A stretch of DNA of 64,000 bases, taken from NCBI GenBank assembly GCA_036867785.1, contig CP145411.1, forward strand, positions 868,001-932,000, given 5' to 3'. Origin of the DNA: Plasmodiophora brassicae. Lineage: Eukaryota; Endomyxa: Phytomyxea; Phytomyxea; Plasmodiophorida. Under the pieces are notes generated by a model. The model was not told where the DNA came from and ran no database searches. It was given only the letters and a program-made list of their open reading frames with translations. Below, piece after piece: positions 1-11,500 of this stretch (positions within the stretch are counted from its first letter, which is position 1; every line of letters starts with the position of its first letter). Position numbers and translations under genes: made by a program.

Positions 1-3000
1 AAGCGCTCGATCAAGTTAACCAGAGGCCGACCGGCAGTCGACGTTTCGATCTGAGTGGAAACAAGCTGAGTCAACCGAACAAATGCATCGGGATCAGCCA
101 AGAGCCCCTGATCAAAATCGTGCGCTCGAGACAGGTGCTGCAGAAGAGAGATATGTTGCGGTCGTACTGGCTCATCAGATAAAATCGTCCTTACAGCGGA
201 CCCTACACTCTGCCAATGTGTGTGAGAAAGTGCCCTGGCAAGGCTCGCATCAGATGGGCATTCAATGATCAAATATTCCCTACGTACTCATAACAGGAAA
301 CCGGCGCGTCGTTCGCCATAGCAAGACGAAGAAACTGGGCAACGCTTTGTTCAACAGCAAAGATATGCGATACGGGCTGGCGAACGTTCGGGCCAGGACT
401 GCTGCTGCGACGAGTTCCACGAACAACTGGAGCATGAACGCCACCTGCAATAGCTAACAGCAAAGCCCTTCAACAGAGAAGCCAGTGAGCCAATTGATTG
501 ATACACAGTGTAGCAGACAAGGCGTCCGTACCCGAGATTAGGACGACAAGCCTCAATCCATGGCTCTGCACGTCCGGCCGAGAGCATGACGGAGAGAAGT
601 CGCCGAAGGTGGACTATCATGCCATCGTACAATTCTAAGTCTTCGCAGCACAATGTAGCGAACCTTGCAACTCCTTGGTAACGGTCACCATCAAGGTTGA
701 ACTCGTGGAGCAGATTACGAAGTGTCGGGCTTGCGGAGCGCTGTAGGATGTTTCGTGCCGCTGTTCGTAATCGAACATCGTGTCTCGTGAGTGCCATGAC
801 AGCAACAGCATCGAAGCGACTTTGCCACGACGAAGGATCAGGTTGAGGCACGTCCTGCGAGAAGAACTGCGGAATTCGATCCATTAACTGGGTCGCAAAT
901 TCCAGGAGAACAGTCAGACGCAACGTTGTCAACGCCTTCATCTCAGTGACCATCAGCGTTGCAAGTCCTTCGAATACTTGCGCCCTTTCAATGGGATACC
1001 TCTCAACGGTATTGCTAAGCGCGCTCCGGACAGACCGCCTTATTACTTCCTGATCGTGCAGAAGCAAACGAACAAGACACCTGCCACCCGATATACGAAC
1101 GTTTGGTGGTGTGGCAGCGAGGAGGGTCTCCGGCATGATGTCGGGGCATAGCCCAACGCACGCAGAATAGAGCCGGATGTAGAATTGTTGACGATCATCG
1201 GACTCGTTCACGTCAGATCCAGCATGTTCGCCAAAGTTCTTGTTATCGGATTCTGTAGGCCACACGGAGAGAAGCATCCCTTGGACATCGGGCCCAACCT
1301 CTCTTTCGCATACACTGATGACGTCCACGATGTGTCGAGATAGCGTTGACGACAGAACAGACACCCGGTCACTTAGTGGTTTGGCGTCTGAAGGGCGGCG
1401 AACCCGTGCCACCAGACAGGCGAATTGCCGATCAGAACTGCGACATCAGTTAGGCCAAATCAATAGCGATGACATTTTTCGAATCTTACTTCGTAATATG
1501 GGCGGCAGCCTCGATGCCGACCAGCAAATGATGCGGCAATGAAGATGCCAACGACTGGGGGACGTCACGAGAAAGCAGCGGAGTCAGCACTGTTTGCGCC
1601 GTAATTGTGAACTCATGGGTGGCCATTAAGGCGATGACAGCGGATGCAGACTTGATGCAGGACGCAAAATGTCGAGGGCCTGACATCAGTTACGTACAGT
1701 GTCAGACCACTGATGCGCTGAACCACATGAAGGCATACGTATGTAGGCTCCAACGAGCTCGTTAGCAATCATCCTGATGATGCGGGGTCGCACAGCACAT
1801 ACGCGCTCGTGTGGGTCTTTAAGGGTCATACCGCCTAACAGCTGAGCAATGCAGTCCAAGCGCCCACTACTGGTAGACCGATCTTTGAACAGGCCATTTA
1901 AAAGATGATCTTTCACAAGCGCATCGACGTGGCGCTCGAAGAAGTCGACTGGGCTTCGACATAGTATCGTCTGGCATTGCCGTTGTTAGTTCCGAAAATC
2001 AGTACGAGCAAGAGCTTGGTTTACCGTTGCGACTAGCAGCGCCCGGTTTCGGTCGACACTTGATGCATCGACTGGCAATACCAATACAGCGGCGTAGAGT
2101 GCGATAATATCAACAAAGAATAACTGATGAAGCTCCGCCGTTAACGAATGTCCACGAACGGCCACACCTTGGATATTCTGAAATGCACTGAAATCAAGGC
2201 GCGACACACACTGCTGCAGAGCAATCAGTAGAGGTGAAGTCATAGACTGCTGGCTTTGCAACAATCCAAGCAATGAACGGAAGAGCTGTGACAGCGCTGT
2301 GACGTCCTGACCGTTAGTCATGTTGAACCTTAAACGCGATAATCCCTCAACGACAGGTTCCGGGATTTGAACGCATCCAAGCGAATGGTCGACAGCAATC
2401 GCAGCAGCCCCACGAACCTGCTCCAGTACGCTGGACCATTTGTGATTAATATCCATATGCGTTTGTCGCCCAGGCGACTGTGAAGGAGATGCAGATAACC
2501 AGTGGCGAAAAGCCATTCCTGTCAGATGCTGGGTGACCGTATTCGATACGGACGCATGTGGGATGACGGTCAACAGAACGTCAAGGGCCATTGAGTCGAA
2601 GTGCAATTGTAGCAAGTCAAATGATGCAGTCGGTGATGACGACACCATGACGAGAAACCGGCCGAGCGTAAAGCACGACGATGACGACTGCAAGGGACGC
2701 GATCGGTCCATTACGGCACACACGATGGCGTGCACGACATCGACTGCACAAGGTCCCGAAACTTCGGCTATCAGCTTTAGCGTGGTCTCGTAGGACGACG
2801 GATGCGCACGTTCATGGCGAAGGGAATCCCCAGCAATACGCATCAGTCTTGTAAGGAGGCTTCCAACAAGCCCAGTTTCGCTTAGGATGTTGGACCAGAG
2901 CGAGTGTCGGCGCATATGAGCTCCGACCAGGTCACTGAGGTTCCAGGAGGACAGATCACGTCGGAAGGCCTTGGAGACATCGACATTGGTGAGATACTGC

Positions 3001-3210
3001 ATGAACGTGTTGATGGACGCTTGCAAATGCGCTCGCTTGCCCTGTACAAGACCAAGGCCGTCTTGCAGATGGGCGATGTCACGTTCGAGTCGCTTTTGAA
3101 CCGCAAGTCGAGAGGAAGTCAGCGAATGAAGTTCCGCAATAGCGTCCTCGATATCTCGAGTCTGGACGTCCTCCGCATTCGCGATCATCACAGAGAATCG
3201 CTCTGCCAAC
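1..3210 (-). CDS. Furry/Tao3-like HEAT region, continues beyond the left edge
   Basis: Large alpha-helical protein part. Furry/Tao3/Mor2 proteins scaffold NDR/LATS kinases in polarity and cell shape. The order of conserved blocks follows Furry: LDFFERHVDALVKDHL (about 1950-1900, joined across intron 1949-2005), a block at 1680-1560 (EFTITAQTVLTPLLS), then YSACVGLCPDIMPETLL (about 1170) with VERYPIERAQVFEGLATL about 50 residues later (about 1000), and a tail near 820-690. The first exon (below 3210) starts with a coiled coil that looks like the end of IQGAP RasGAP_C, and the intron 3211-3271 keeps frame with the RasGAP exons. It may therefore be one fusion gene. A separate gene starting at the Met near 3218 is the alternative. 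The 3' end lies outside the window; an intron near 510-440 leads to another helical exon. Similarity to Furry is weak but collinear. Confidence 0.55.
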
Positions 3211-5350
3211 CTGAACATTGCACCTCAGTCAATCCCGATAAAGTCAATTCAGAGGGGACGGCTCCACCTACAGTGGATTGCCTTCCGATCGGCATATTTC
3301 GCGCGCCTGAGTAAACAGCGACACACACTGGGAAACCAGGGATTCCCGAGCGTTCTCTCCTCCATCGTTCAATTCCATTGACTCCAGTTCGAAGACCGCC
3401 TTGAACAAGGACGACATTTCCGAGGAACGGGAACGCTCCTGAGCCGCAGTGTTGAGTTTGGACATTGTCCTAGATCGAAAATACCCGTCAGGCATGATAA
3501 CTCGCAGCTTAAGCATTTGGTTGGGAAGAGTCCCATTGCGAAGAATCTCCGGATCCAGAGCGGATAATCTACCCCTCAAAGGATCACCATCGGCCGGGGC
3601 GATGACGTCGAGATGCTCCTTAACAACTTCATATAGGAATGACAATTCTTTCATCGTGATATACACAACCGATGAGGATAGCAAGGAGGACTCGCCTCGC
3701 CAAGACAGTTGCGCTTCGAGAGACTCCTCATCAGAGACAACGTCACTCAATTCAGCGATACCAGTGATGCGATCGAAAAACTCAACAACAGATGGTAACC
3801 TGTCCCGCAGATAATCGTTAAGCCGAATCATGTACGCCTCTTTCTCTCCAAACAGAACCCCGTTGCTCAGGTTCTGCAATAAATTTAGGACTTCAAGCGA
3901 TCAGTTGAAACAGAATCTAACCTGAAGAACCTTCGCAACCATTATCAGGTTCCTTCTGGTTCGAGGAGGCAAGGGCCCTGGATTCGGTTCCGAGAGCGAA
4001 GGATCGACAACTGACGGGTTCAAGAACCGCAAGAAGAGCAAACCGCCGACAATCCGGTAAGCCTGGGTCGCGTCAACGCCAAAGTGATTCATCGAAAGGT
4101 CTCGCAAGATCCTTGCGAGAACGCACAGGCCTTCAGGCATTTCCGAACCAAGAAACGGTTGCAGGAATGCATCCACAGTCGACGTAAGCTTTGCAAGGCG
4201 CTATCGAAACGCTTGTCATTTCCTAGGATAACCCGAAACAATGGACTTACATCTTCAACGGAGATGCTGTGCGTTCCCTCAATCTACACGGTCGGCGTCG
4301 GTCAGCTGATGCGAGGGCCACCGCGAATTGTTAAGTTACCTTAGACGGATCCAGTTCAAAATCAACATCTGTACACTGCAGCAGAGCACGTTGCGGTTTC
4401 GAAAGGGCCTCCTTGCATAGAAACGGACGGGTTACCAGGTGATTTAGCGATACCGAATCGACAACTTACCGCAAGAACAGCACGACACGGATCTCGTCGT
4501 GTATACCCAGAAAGAAGCTTGGCGCTAGCACTGTTGTCCCTCAGAAACGTTGAGATATCCGAGCAGTCATTCACATCCAGTTCCAGAACCCGTTGAATTA
4601 CACGGAGCAACAGACACTCCTCTTGAGCATCGTAAGGGTTCGCAAATCTGGCATCGAATGCACAGGTGATTGGGAATCCAGATAGGCATTGACCAGGGGC
4701 ATACGTACAGCGTCGATACGATCAACGGCACAACTGATGTAACTTCTTTCGAGCTGGCTGTACGCACTAACCGCGCCTGGAGAACCGACATATGGGTACT
4801 GGGACGCTTACGTCTGATCCAGTGTCGATATACCAAGTAGTCTGGCTCTTTTCTGAGGACGTATAAAAACGCCCCGAATGAATGCAACGCCTCCGCAACG
4901 TCGGCAGACTGTTGAACAGAATTAGGCGGTTCGGTTGTGAAAACGTCGAAACGAATAACACACCATCTCGGTGTCAACATGCTGTACGTCGTCTGGAATC
5001 TGTTGGCACTTTGGTTCGATGCGCTTGAGATTCTATTTGTTCGTCGTCACAAGCAGGACAACACTCGTATGGAGACGAATATACCTGGCCAGATGCCCTG
5101 CTGTTCAGCAAGACCTTGATCTGATCGTCAATCGTACGCAGCTCTTGCTCGAGAGCAGCATTCTTCTTCGTCTCGATGATAATGCTCGATTTAAGGGTGG
5201 CGCGCACCTCCAAATCTGCTCTAACGTCGGCGACCGACGGCTATCGCCACACACGCACTCGCCGATCTGCCTACCTGCAGCAATGGCACGTTCCTGTCTG
5301 ATGGCACTCGATGCTAAGGTGCGCAGCGTCTTGGCAAGTTCGATCGGCAT
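3211..5350 (-). CDS. IQGAP-type RasGAP module (5' part of a larger gene)
   Basis: GTPase-activating protein for a Ras-like small GTPase, expected at the cell cortex. Reading down the minus strand: a start at MPIELAK (about 5350), a short coiled coil split by an intron near 5275-5221, then RasGAP exons. FLRDNSASAKLL near 4530 matches the arginine-finger block of active RasGAPs (LFRGNSLASK). FLRFLNPSVVDP near 4020 is the second GAP signature. QNLSNGVLFG near 3870 follows an intron. The block VVYITMKELSFLYEVV...HLDVIAPADGDPL (about 3665-3570) is the RasGAP_C domain that marks IQGAP-like proteins. A coiled coil after the 61-bp intron 3211-3271 continues that domain. No IQGAP calponin-homology or IQ repeats are visible upstream. 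The family is secure; exon edges at the 5' end are less so. Confidence 0.8.
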
Positions 5351-5595
5351 TGCCTCTATTTTGTGGTGTGCCCAATGGTCACACCACGCGTAGCGCATGC
5401 GCAACAGACAGGGGCACGGCCCGCGGCGCCCAACAACACGTCCCTCCCTATCTCAAACGGACTTGACACGGTTTTTTTGTACGGGCACGAATCCGGCACC
5501 ACGCGCCTGGCTGCATGGCATGGGCGCGTGGCCCACGGGGTCCGCCGCAACTGCTACATTCCACTGCTGGCCTACCTACCCACTGCAGCGGGCAA

Positions 5596-6950
5596 TGGAG
5601 CTTGAAGAACCAGCGTCTAGCGCCGCGCAAGCGTTGTCAATTGATAAGCGGCACGTCTACCATGCTGTGCGCGATTCACTTGCGGGGATAAACGGTGCGG
5701 CAGCCAAAATGCTCCTCGGTCGGATGGCCTGCACCGTTCGTCAGCGGTACTGTCTAACTTGTACAACGTTCAGGGCATCCGTTCGATACTATCAAAGTGA
5801 GGATGCAGGCCTGCGAAGGCAACCGTTTTCGAACGCTGTTCGGGTCCGTTAGATCGACCTTACTGGTTGATGGGGTAAGCACTGTTGTGGGGAGCGGATA
5901 CGATTGCTCGATGACCGTTCCGCCAATTGTCATAGCCACTGGGATTTTATCGAGGTTTATCGGTTACTGTTCCTGGACTTTTCGTTTACAATACGGTGCT
6001 CTTTTCGTTTTATGGCTTCGCATGCGATGTCATCCGAATCGGTTCCGGCTCACCAACGTCCCAGCTCAGTCAACGAGAAATCGCAACTGCTGGGGTACGC
6101 CTGCTTTTCTCGTTCCTAGCATGTCAATCTCACCGCTGTCGTTCAGGCGCTTGCTGGGGCAGCCGCAAATGTTATTCATTCGCCGTTTGGTACCTGGGCT
6201 TCCAGTTCATCACAGGTCATGCTCCTGATGTAACTTGCAGAGTACGTTCGCTGTCGTTTGCAAGCTTCTCCACCTACCCAAGCGTCTTTAGTTGGCACCA
6301 TGCGCGCCGTTTACCGCTCCAGTGGCTTTGCAGGCCTGTACAGGGGACTGCATTTAACACTTGCTCGGGAAGTCCCTGCCAACGGTCATCTGCTATCCCT
6401 AATGGCAACATTGCGATCGGCTTTGTCTTAATTATTTGTGCACCACAGCACTCTACTTCTCGACATTTGAGTATCTCGTACGGCAGTACACGCCTCCGCA
6501 CAGTGGGCAGGACTCGGGCGATTTCAGGGTGCACCAGGTGCCGCCATACGTTATTGCAATTGCTGGAGGTCTGGCCGGTATTGCGAACTGGATGTTCGTG
6601 TTCCCAATTGACACCATCAAATCGCGCTGGCAGACTGATTCGTTAACATCGCCCAAATACGGTAGTCGAAGACGGCGGTCTTTAGTTTCCGATTCACCGC
6701 TCTCATTCCATTGGTTACAGCCTCGGTGCTGGATTGCATCCGCCAAACCTACCTGAAAGAACGCTGGAGCGGCTTCTGGAGAGGGCTGTCGTCGTGTCTG
6801 ACCAGGTACTTGGCAACGGTTTTCTGCGAATTTCGTTTATATATTGACGGGAACTGACTAACAACGCGCAGGGCATTCGTGGCAAACTCGGCGACGTTCG
6901 TAGCTGTCGAAGCCACGCAGCGAATCCTAAACTCACGGTCTAACGAATGA
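5596..6950 (+). CDS. Mitochondrial carrier family protein (SLC25), carnitine/ornithine carrier-like
   Basis: Inner-membrane solute exchanger with the three tandem carrier repeats, each bearing the PX[DE]XX[KR] signature: HPFDTIKVRMQ (about 5775), HSPFEYVRCRLQ (split by the intron about 6192-6240) and FPIDTIKSRWQ (about 6605). The second signature, with Glu and Arg, is the form seen in carnitine/acylcarnitine and ornithine carriers, so amino acids or acyl-carnitines are likelier substrates than nucleotides; this is inference. At least seven short exons are joined by GT-AG introns. The start MELEEPASSAA leads directly into repeat 1 (AGINGAAAKMLLG). The last exon, AFVANSATFVAVE, ends in TGA at 6948-6950. 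Head-to-head with the RasGAP gene, about 245 bp apart; only 30 bp separate its stop from the convergent C2H2 gene. Confidence 0.85.
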
Positions 6951-6980
6951 CTTTATGTATGCTTACGAATACAAAGGCGA

Positions 6981-7988
6981 TTATATCATTGGTGGGAGAG
7001 GCGCATAGCTCTGCACAGCATCGTACACGATCATCTGCGGTGCTCCATACGCAATCTGGCCACTAGCGTTGACGTTCGGCGACCCTCCAGGTGATTGCCA
7101 CAGTCCAACGCCGCTGTACGATGGGACGGCGCCTTGCGCGTTTAGCCTCACTGGGGCGGGCTGAAACGGCGACTTCTTCTCTCGGCGCAGCAGCGTTGAT
7201 TCAGACGACATCGACGTCGTCGACGTGCCAGATGTCGTCGCCGTCTTCATCGTTGTTTCATCATCCAGCTGCGTCACGGCAGCGGCTTGTTGGGACAGGA
7301 GATCGAGGGCGCCCGTGACCCTTCGTTCTGCAGCGCGACGATGCGTCCTGGTGTGGTTGGCGACGGATTTCGCGCTTCGAAACGTGCGATCGCATTGCCC
7401 GCAAACATAACAATCGGGGGCGGCGTGCCACAGCGCATGACGCCGCATATCGGACGCCTTCACCGTCGGTCGAACATCACACTTCGTTCCTTGGTCGCGG
7501 CACGTCGAGCACCAGAACATCCCTCTCAGGGCGCCTTCAGATTCGATCTTGATCAGCCTTGGATTGGCGGCGCTGACAATGACGGTATCGTTGACGCTGA
7601 TGACTTTCTCATCGAACGAGAAGTCGGACGACGTCGGTATTCGACAGCGGCCGCTGTGCCGCTGGAGTTCGAGGCGGGTCCTGCAGGATTCCCGACATCG
7701 GACGCAGCAATACGTGTGGGCGCCCGTGTGCGTCGCCAGATGGGCGATGACGCGCATGCGTCGATGCGTCGGTATCGTCAGCTCAGCCGGGCTCACGCCC
7801 TGCTCGTACTCCAGCCGGCAATACTCGCACCAGTACAGTCGCCGGGCGCCGGCGAACACGAACAGGACGCCGGGCGAATCGTACGGGCGCGAGTCGCCTG
7901 TCGACGCGAACAGTGGGATGAGATCCCGATCATCGGTACTGGCGGCAGCGCCGCCGACCGGCATACTGAGGGTGCCAACGGCGCCCAC
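6981..7988 (-). CDS. C2H2 zinc-finger protein
   Basis: Intronless 335-residue protein. Cysteine/histidine units lie at roughly residues 52-80 (YWCEYC ... HLATH), 93-113 (CCVRC ... RHSGRC), 157-188 (FWCSTC, a long-loop unit ending in RRHALWH) and 194-216 (CGQCDRTF ... NHTRTH). Only the last matches the classical C-x2-C-x12-H-x3-H spacing closely, so the first units may be atypical fingers. The C-terminal third is low-complexity (Ser/Thr, Gly/Pro, Asn) and ends in a Pro-rich tail. Probable nuclear DNA-binding regulator; target unknown. Its start faces the CFAP54 start across about 600 bp, a shared upstream region. Confidence 0.75.
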   Translation of the reverse strand: MGAVGTLSMPVGGAAASTDDRDLIPLFASTGDSRPYDSPGVLFVFAGARRLYWCEYCRLEYEQGVSPAELTIPTHRRMRVIAHLATHTGAHTYCCVRCRESCRTRLELQRHSGRCRIPTSSDFSFDEKVISVNDTVIVSAANPRLIKIESEGALRGMFWCSTCRDQGTKCDVRPTVKASDMRRHALWHAAPDCYVCGQCDRTFRSAKSVANHTRTHRRAAERRVTGALDLLSQQAAAVTQLDDETTMKTATTSGTSTTSMSSESTLLRREKKSPFQPAPVRLNAQGAVPSYSGVGLWQSPGGSPNVNASGQIAYGAPQMIVYDAVQSYAPLPPMI

Positions 7989-8594
7989 CTACGTAGACCG
8001 TCCTGGATCAGGCGCTGACTGACGGCGACGGGGTTGACCACGTGTGCTCCGAGTCCTCGTGTTTGCTTTGAGTCCCAGGCCGCCGTTCGGAAACTCCGTT
8101 CCGCTATTTCAGTCCGGCGTCGCCTCCAGTGCCCAACGGCCCAAATGGAAGGGGACACGGCGTCACGGCCACCGATGGAGGGCGGTCGCCGCCGCCGGCC
8201 CCCGCGCACTTTTTCAGCCGATCCGACGGAAGAACGCCGAAGAATGCGATGCCCAATAACGCGCTTCGGGTCCGACATGTCACAAAAGGGGGGCCCGCAA
8301 CGAGTACGGGGGTCGTTTCAGGCACACCTGTCCTGCTGTCAAGCGGAATGTCGGCATGCTCGGGGAGGCAGATAGCCGTATGTACCGATATGCCGAATGA
8401 GCACACATGAGAGAGCAGGCTCATACACACGCGCTCGATTTGTGCCGGACTGTATCCCAGGATGAAATGACTTTGGGGTTGCGTCGGCGAAAGGTGGGCA
8501 TTCACCGGTTCGGAAGTATGGCGCGTCTGTGTCGATCGCAGGTGATGCCATCACCTGGACACGCTGCACCTGCACGTCATCAGGGGCGTGATGA
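7989..8594. other. Intergenic region between divergent C2H2 and CFAP54 genes
   Basis: About 600 bp between two gene starts pointing away from each other. Open frames on both strands are compositional shadows with no recognisable protein. It presumably holds both promoters; no TATA-like or repeated motif stands out by eye. Confidence 0.4.
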
Positions 8595-11500
8595 GTGATG
8601 CGAGTCTCAGTGGGCGGGCGGGCATTCGTTATGGCCATGGCGATCGATATCGAGCGGGCGTGCGAGGGCGCCCGGCTTGACCTGCCGACGCAGAGATCGG
8701 TCGCTGCGTTCGCCAGTCGCTTTCGCCGGCTGCTTCGTCCACTTAGCGAGGGCAGCAGCAAGTCTGAGCGCCCGGAAGGCACGGAGGACAGGGCATTCAG
8801 CGACACCGTATATGGTGCAGAGACTTTACTGCCTGCCCAGTTGCACAAGGACCTCGCCGATCTTAAGGCGGCCATCCCAACCGTGACCTTCCAAACTATC
8901 TCGCTGCAATGTGGCGACCTGCTGTACGACTTGGGCCAAGTTGACGCCGCGAGGACACTGTGCTTCGTGTTCGACTCCAGCGACGACGACGTAGTTGTGC
9001 GGACGCGATCAGTGTTCGGCCGCGCCCGATGCAATTACCGGGCGGCGCTGGAGATTGACCCCATGCTGAAAGACAGTGCAACCGTATCCGCTGCTCGCGC
9101 CAGCATGCTGGAGATCCAACAGCAAATGCGCCTCTTGCTGTGCCAACCAGACGGCGAACGTCTGTGCTGGCTGCTTTACAACGGGACGATCCACCTGTAC
9201 CGCATGTGCAAACCGCTTCTGGACCGTCGGGTCGCCCATGCCGCGTTGCCGTTCCTCAACTGGTCCATCGTCGCCATGGAAACGTCATTGCCGCTGTGTG
9301 CACCGCGGTACCTGTCCTGGCGTGTGACGCTGTATTCCACGGCCGTCGCCGCTCTGCTGGACATCGGGAAACCAGCGAACGCGTTGGCAGCGGTCGACCG
9401 CGCCGCCGCGAAGGTGCTGTAATGCCTACAATTCAGCATGGGCTCACTAACGAGTCGTACGTGCAGGTGGCCGAGCTAGGCAGGTGGCTGGAGGCTGATC
9501 CTCCAGTGCCGGCGGAACAGGCCCGGCTGCTTCGGGATGCAAGCGGTCGCCTGGACCTGCTGCGGCAACGCTGCCGATTCGTTGCCGGGCAGGTTCCCGA
9601 CGCCGGGAAGCTGGGCGAACTGCTGGTGCGGCCGGGCACCAACGAGAAGCTCGGCGATCTCCTGTCCCTGATCACGTTACCGGCCCCGGCCAGCGATAAC
9701 GATCCGCACGCGGCCCGCATGGAGTACGCCCTAGACATGGGCGTGCGACTGGTACGACGAGGCGTGCATTCCACGAGTGGTGATGGTGACCGTTCGTCGA
9801 ATGCGACAGATTCGATCCCAGCTCGAAGCGAAGACAGAAGGGTCGCCGAACGATGCTCCTATCGATGGCAAGTTCCACTGGGCGAAACGTTGGCGTTGTT
9901 TACTGAACGTGTTCGTCAGTCCTCGTCGATTGCGGCCTGCACATCCGCCTGCTCCTTCTGGCAGTGGCCTGGCGTCGTTGGCCGCTGGCCAATGCCCTGC
10001 TGCAACTCGTCGAGCAACGGAAGGCGATGCCGGACGGCCTTGCTGTGGACGTGGCGATCGCCCGCCTCGCGTGTCTGGCAAAGGACGTACGCGCTGCTGA
10101 TGGTGGGTACCGGGCAGGCCTACGTACAACAATTCGCGTCGTTCTCGACGCGACAGCAATCCCCGATACGTGCCCCGATGCAGTATCGTCCGCTTTACTG
10201 TCGATCTACGAGGGCATCGCGGTGCCCGCTCTTGCCGTTGACCTGCCCGATCGCCAGTACGTTCACGTTGCGGACGCGCCCGATGCATCCGTTCTGGACC
10301 TTCTTCAAGACGTCGCCCGCCTGTGGCTTCGTCTGGGGAATGCATCGGACCCCATGATCGCTGGGAAGCTCGTCCTCGACCTGTGCCCGCGAATCGAACC
10401 GTCCGCCGCCGTGTCCCTGCTCTCCAGCGCGATCGACGCCGTTGAACGGTACCGATCCGACGCCGTACGTCGCCTCTCACCGCGCCACTCTGTGCACGTG
10501 GACCTCTGGAGCACCGACACGGGCGCGTCCTACAACGTCATGGTCTGCCTGCACGCCGACCTCATGATGCAGTGGTTTCGGGCGCGCATCGCTGCTGGGG
10601 AATCATCGCCAGGCGCCATCCTCAGGGACCTGAGCGAGCACCGAGTCGCACAGGCGCTGCTGCTCGTGCAGGTCGCCGACCTCCGGCGAACAAGGCCCGA
10701 GAAGGTGGCCCGGTGGTTACATCGAGCCGAGAACCTGCTGCTGATGGAAACGGCCTACATCGACTCCCTCCGGGACGGTGACGAACCCGGCTGCCCTCGA
10801 CTTGTCTGGCATACGTCCACCTGCATCGCCCTTGACGTCGGCCGCGTGAACCGCCCTGCTCGGCTGTACGGCAGGGACGCCCTGCTGGGCACGAACGTCT
10901 CCATCAACAACGCCAAACACAAAGGACTCGGTCGCGACGTCGCCGACGGCGAGGTCGTCATCGTCAGAGGCCTATCGCCGAATCTCCCGTACGTGTTCGC
11001 CGCCCAACCGGCATCATCGCCCATGGGCCCTGCCTCGCCGGTCTACGTGGCGCGCTTCCCTCTACCTCTGGCGCTGGCCTGGGGCAACCTCGCTCAGGTC
11101 GCGCACACGACGAAGAACGACGGCCTGGCGCGATCCGCTGCCGCGCGCGTCCTGCACGATCTGTACGAGGGCCACGCGAGCCCGTTCCCGCTCTGCTTCA
11201 GGGCGGCGTACCCGTCGCTGCGATCGGATCGCGTCCGGGCCGGCCCACCACAGTTGCTGCGCCTGGCGGCCACCATGGAGGTCGTCCTGTCCGATACGCT
11301 GCGCCTGCCGCCGATCCTGTCCCACCTGACGCCCCACATGAAATCGCTCCAGCACGCCCAGCACTTCCTCGTGTCGCGCGCCGTGCACCTTGTTCGGTCG
11401 ATGCACCTGTCGGGGGCAACCGGCGACCGGCCGCGCGTGCTTGACACGGCCGCGCGCCTGTACGACGTCCTGGTGCCGATTCTGTCGACGCCGATGGCGA

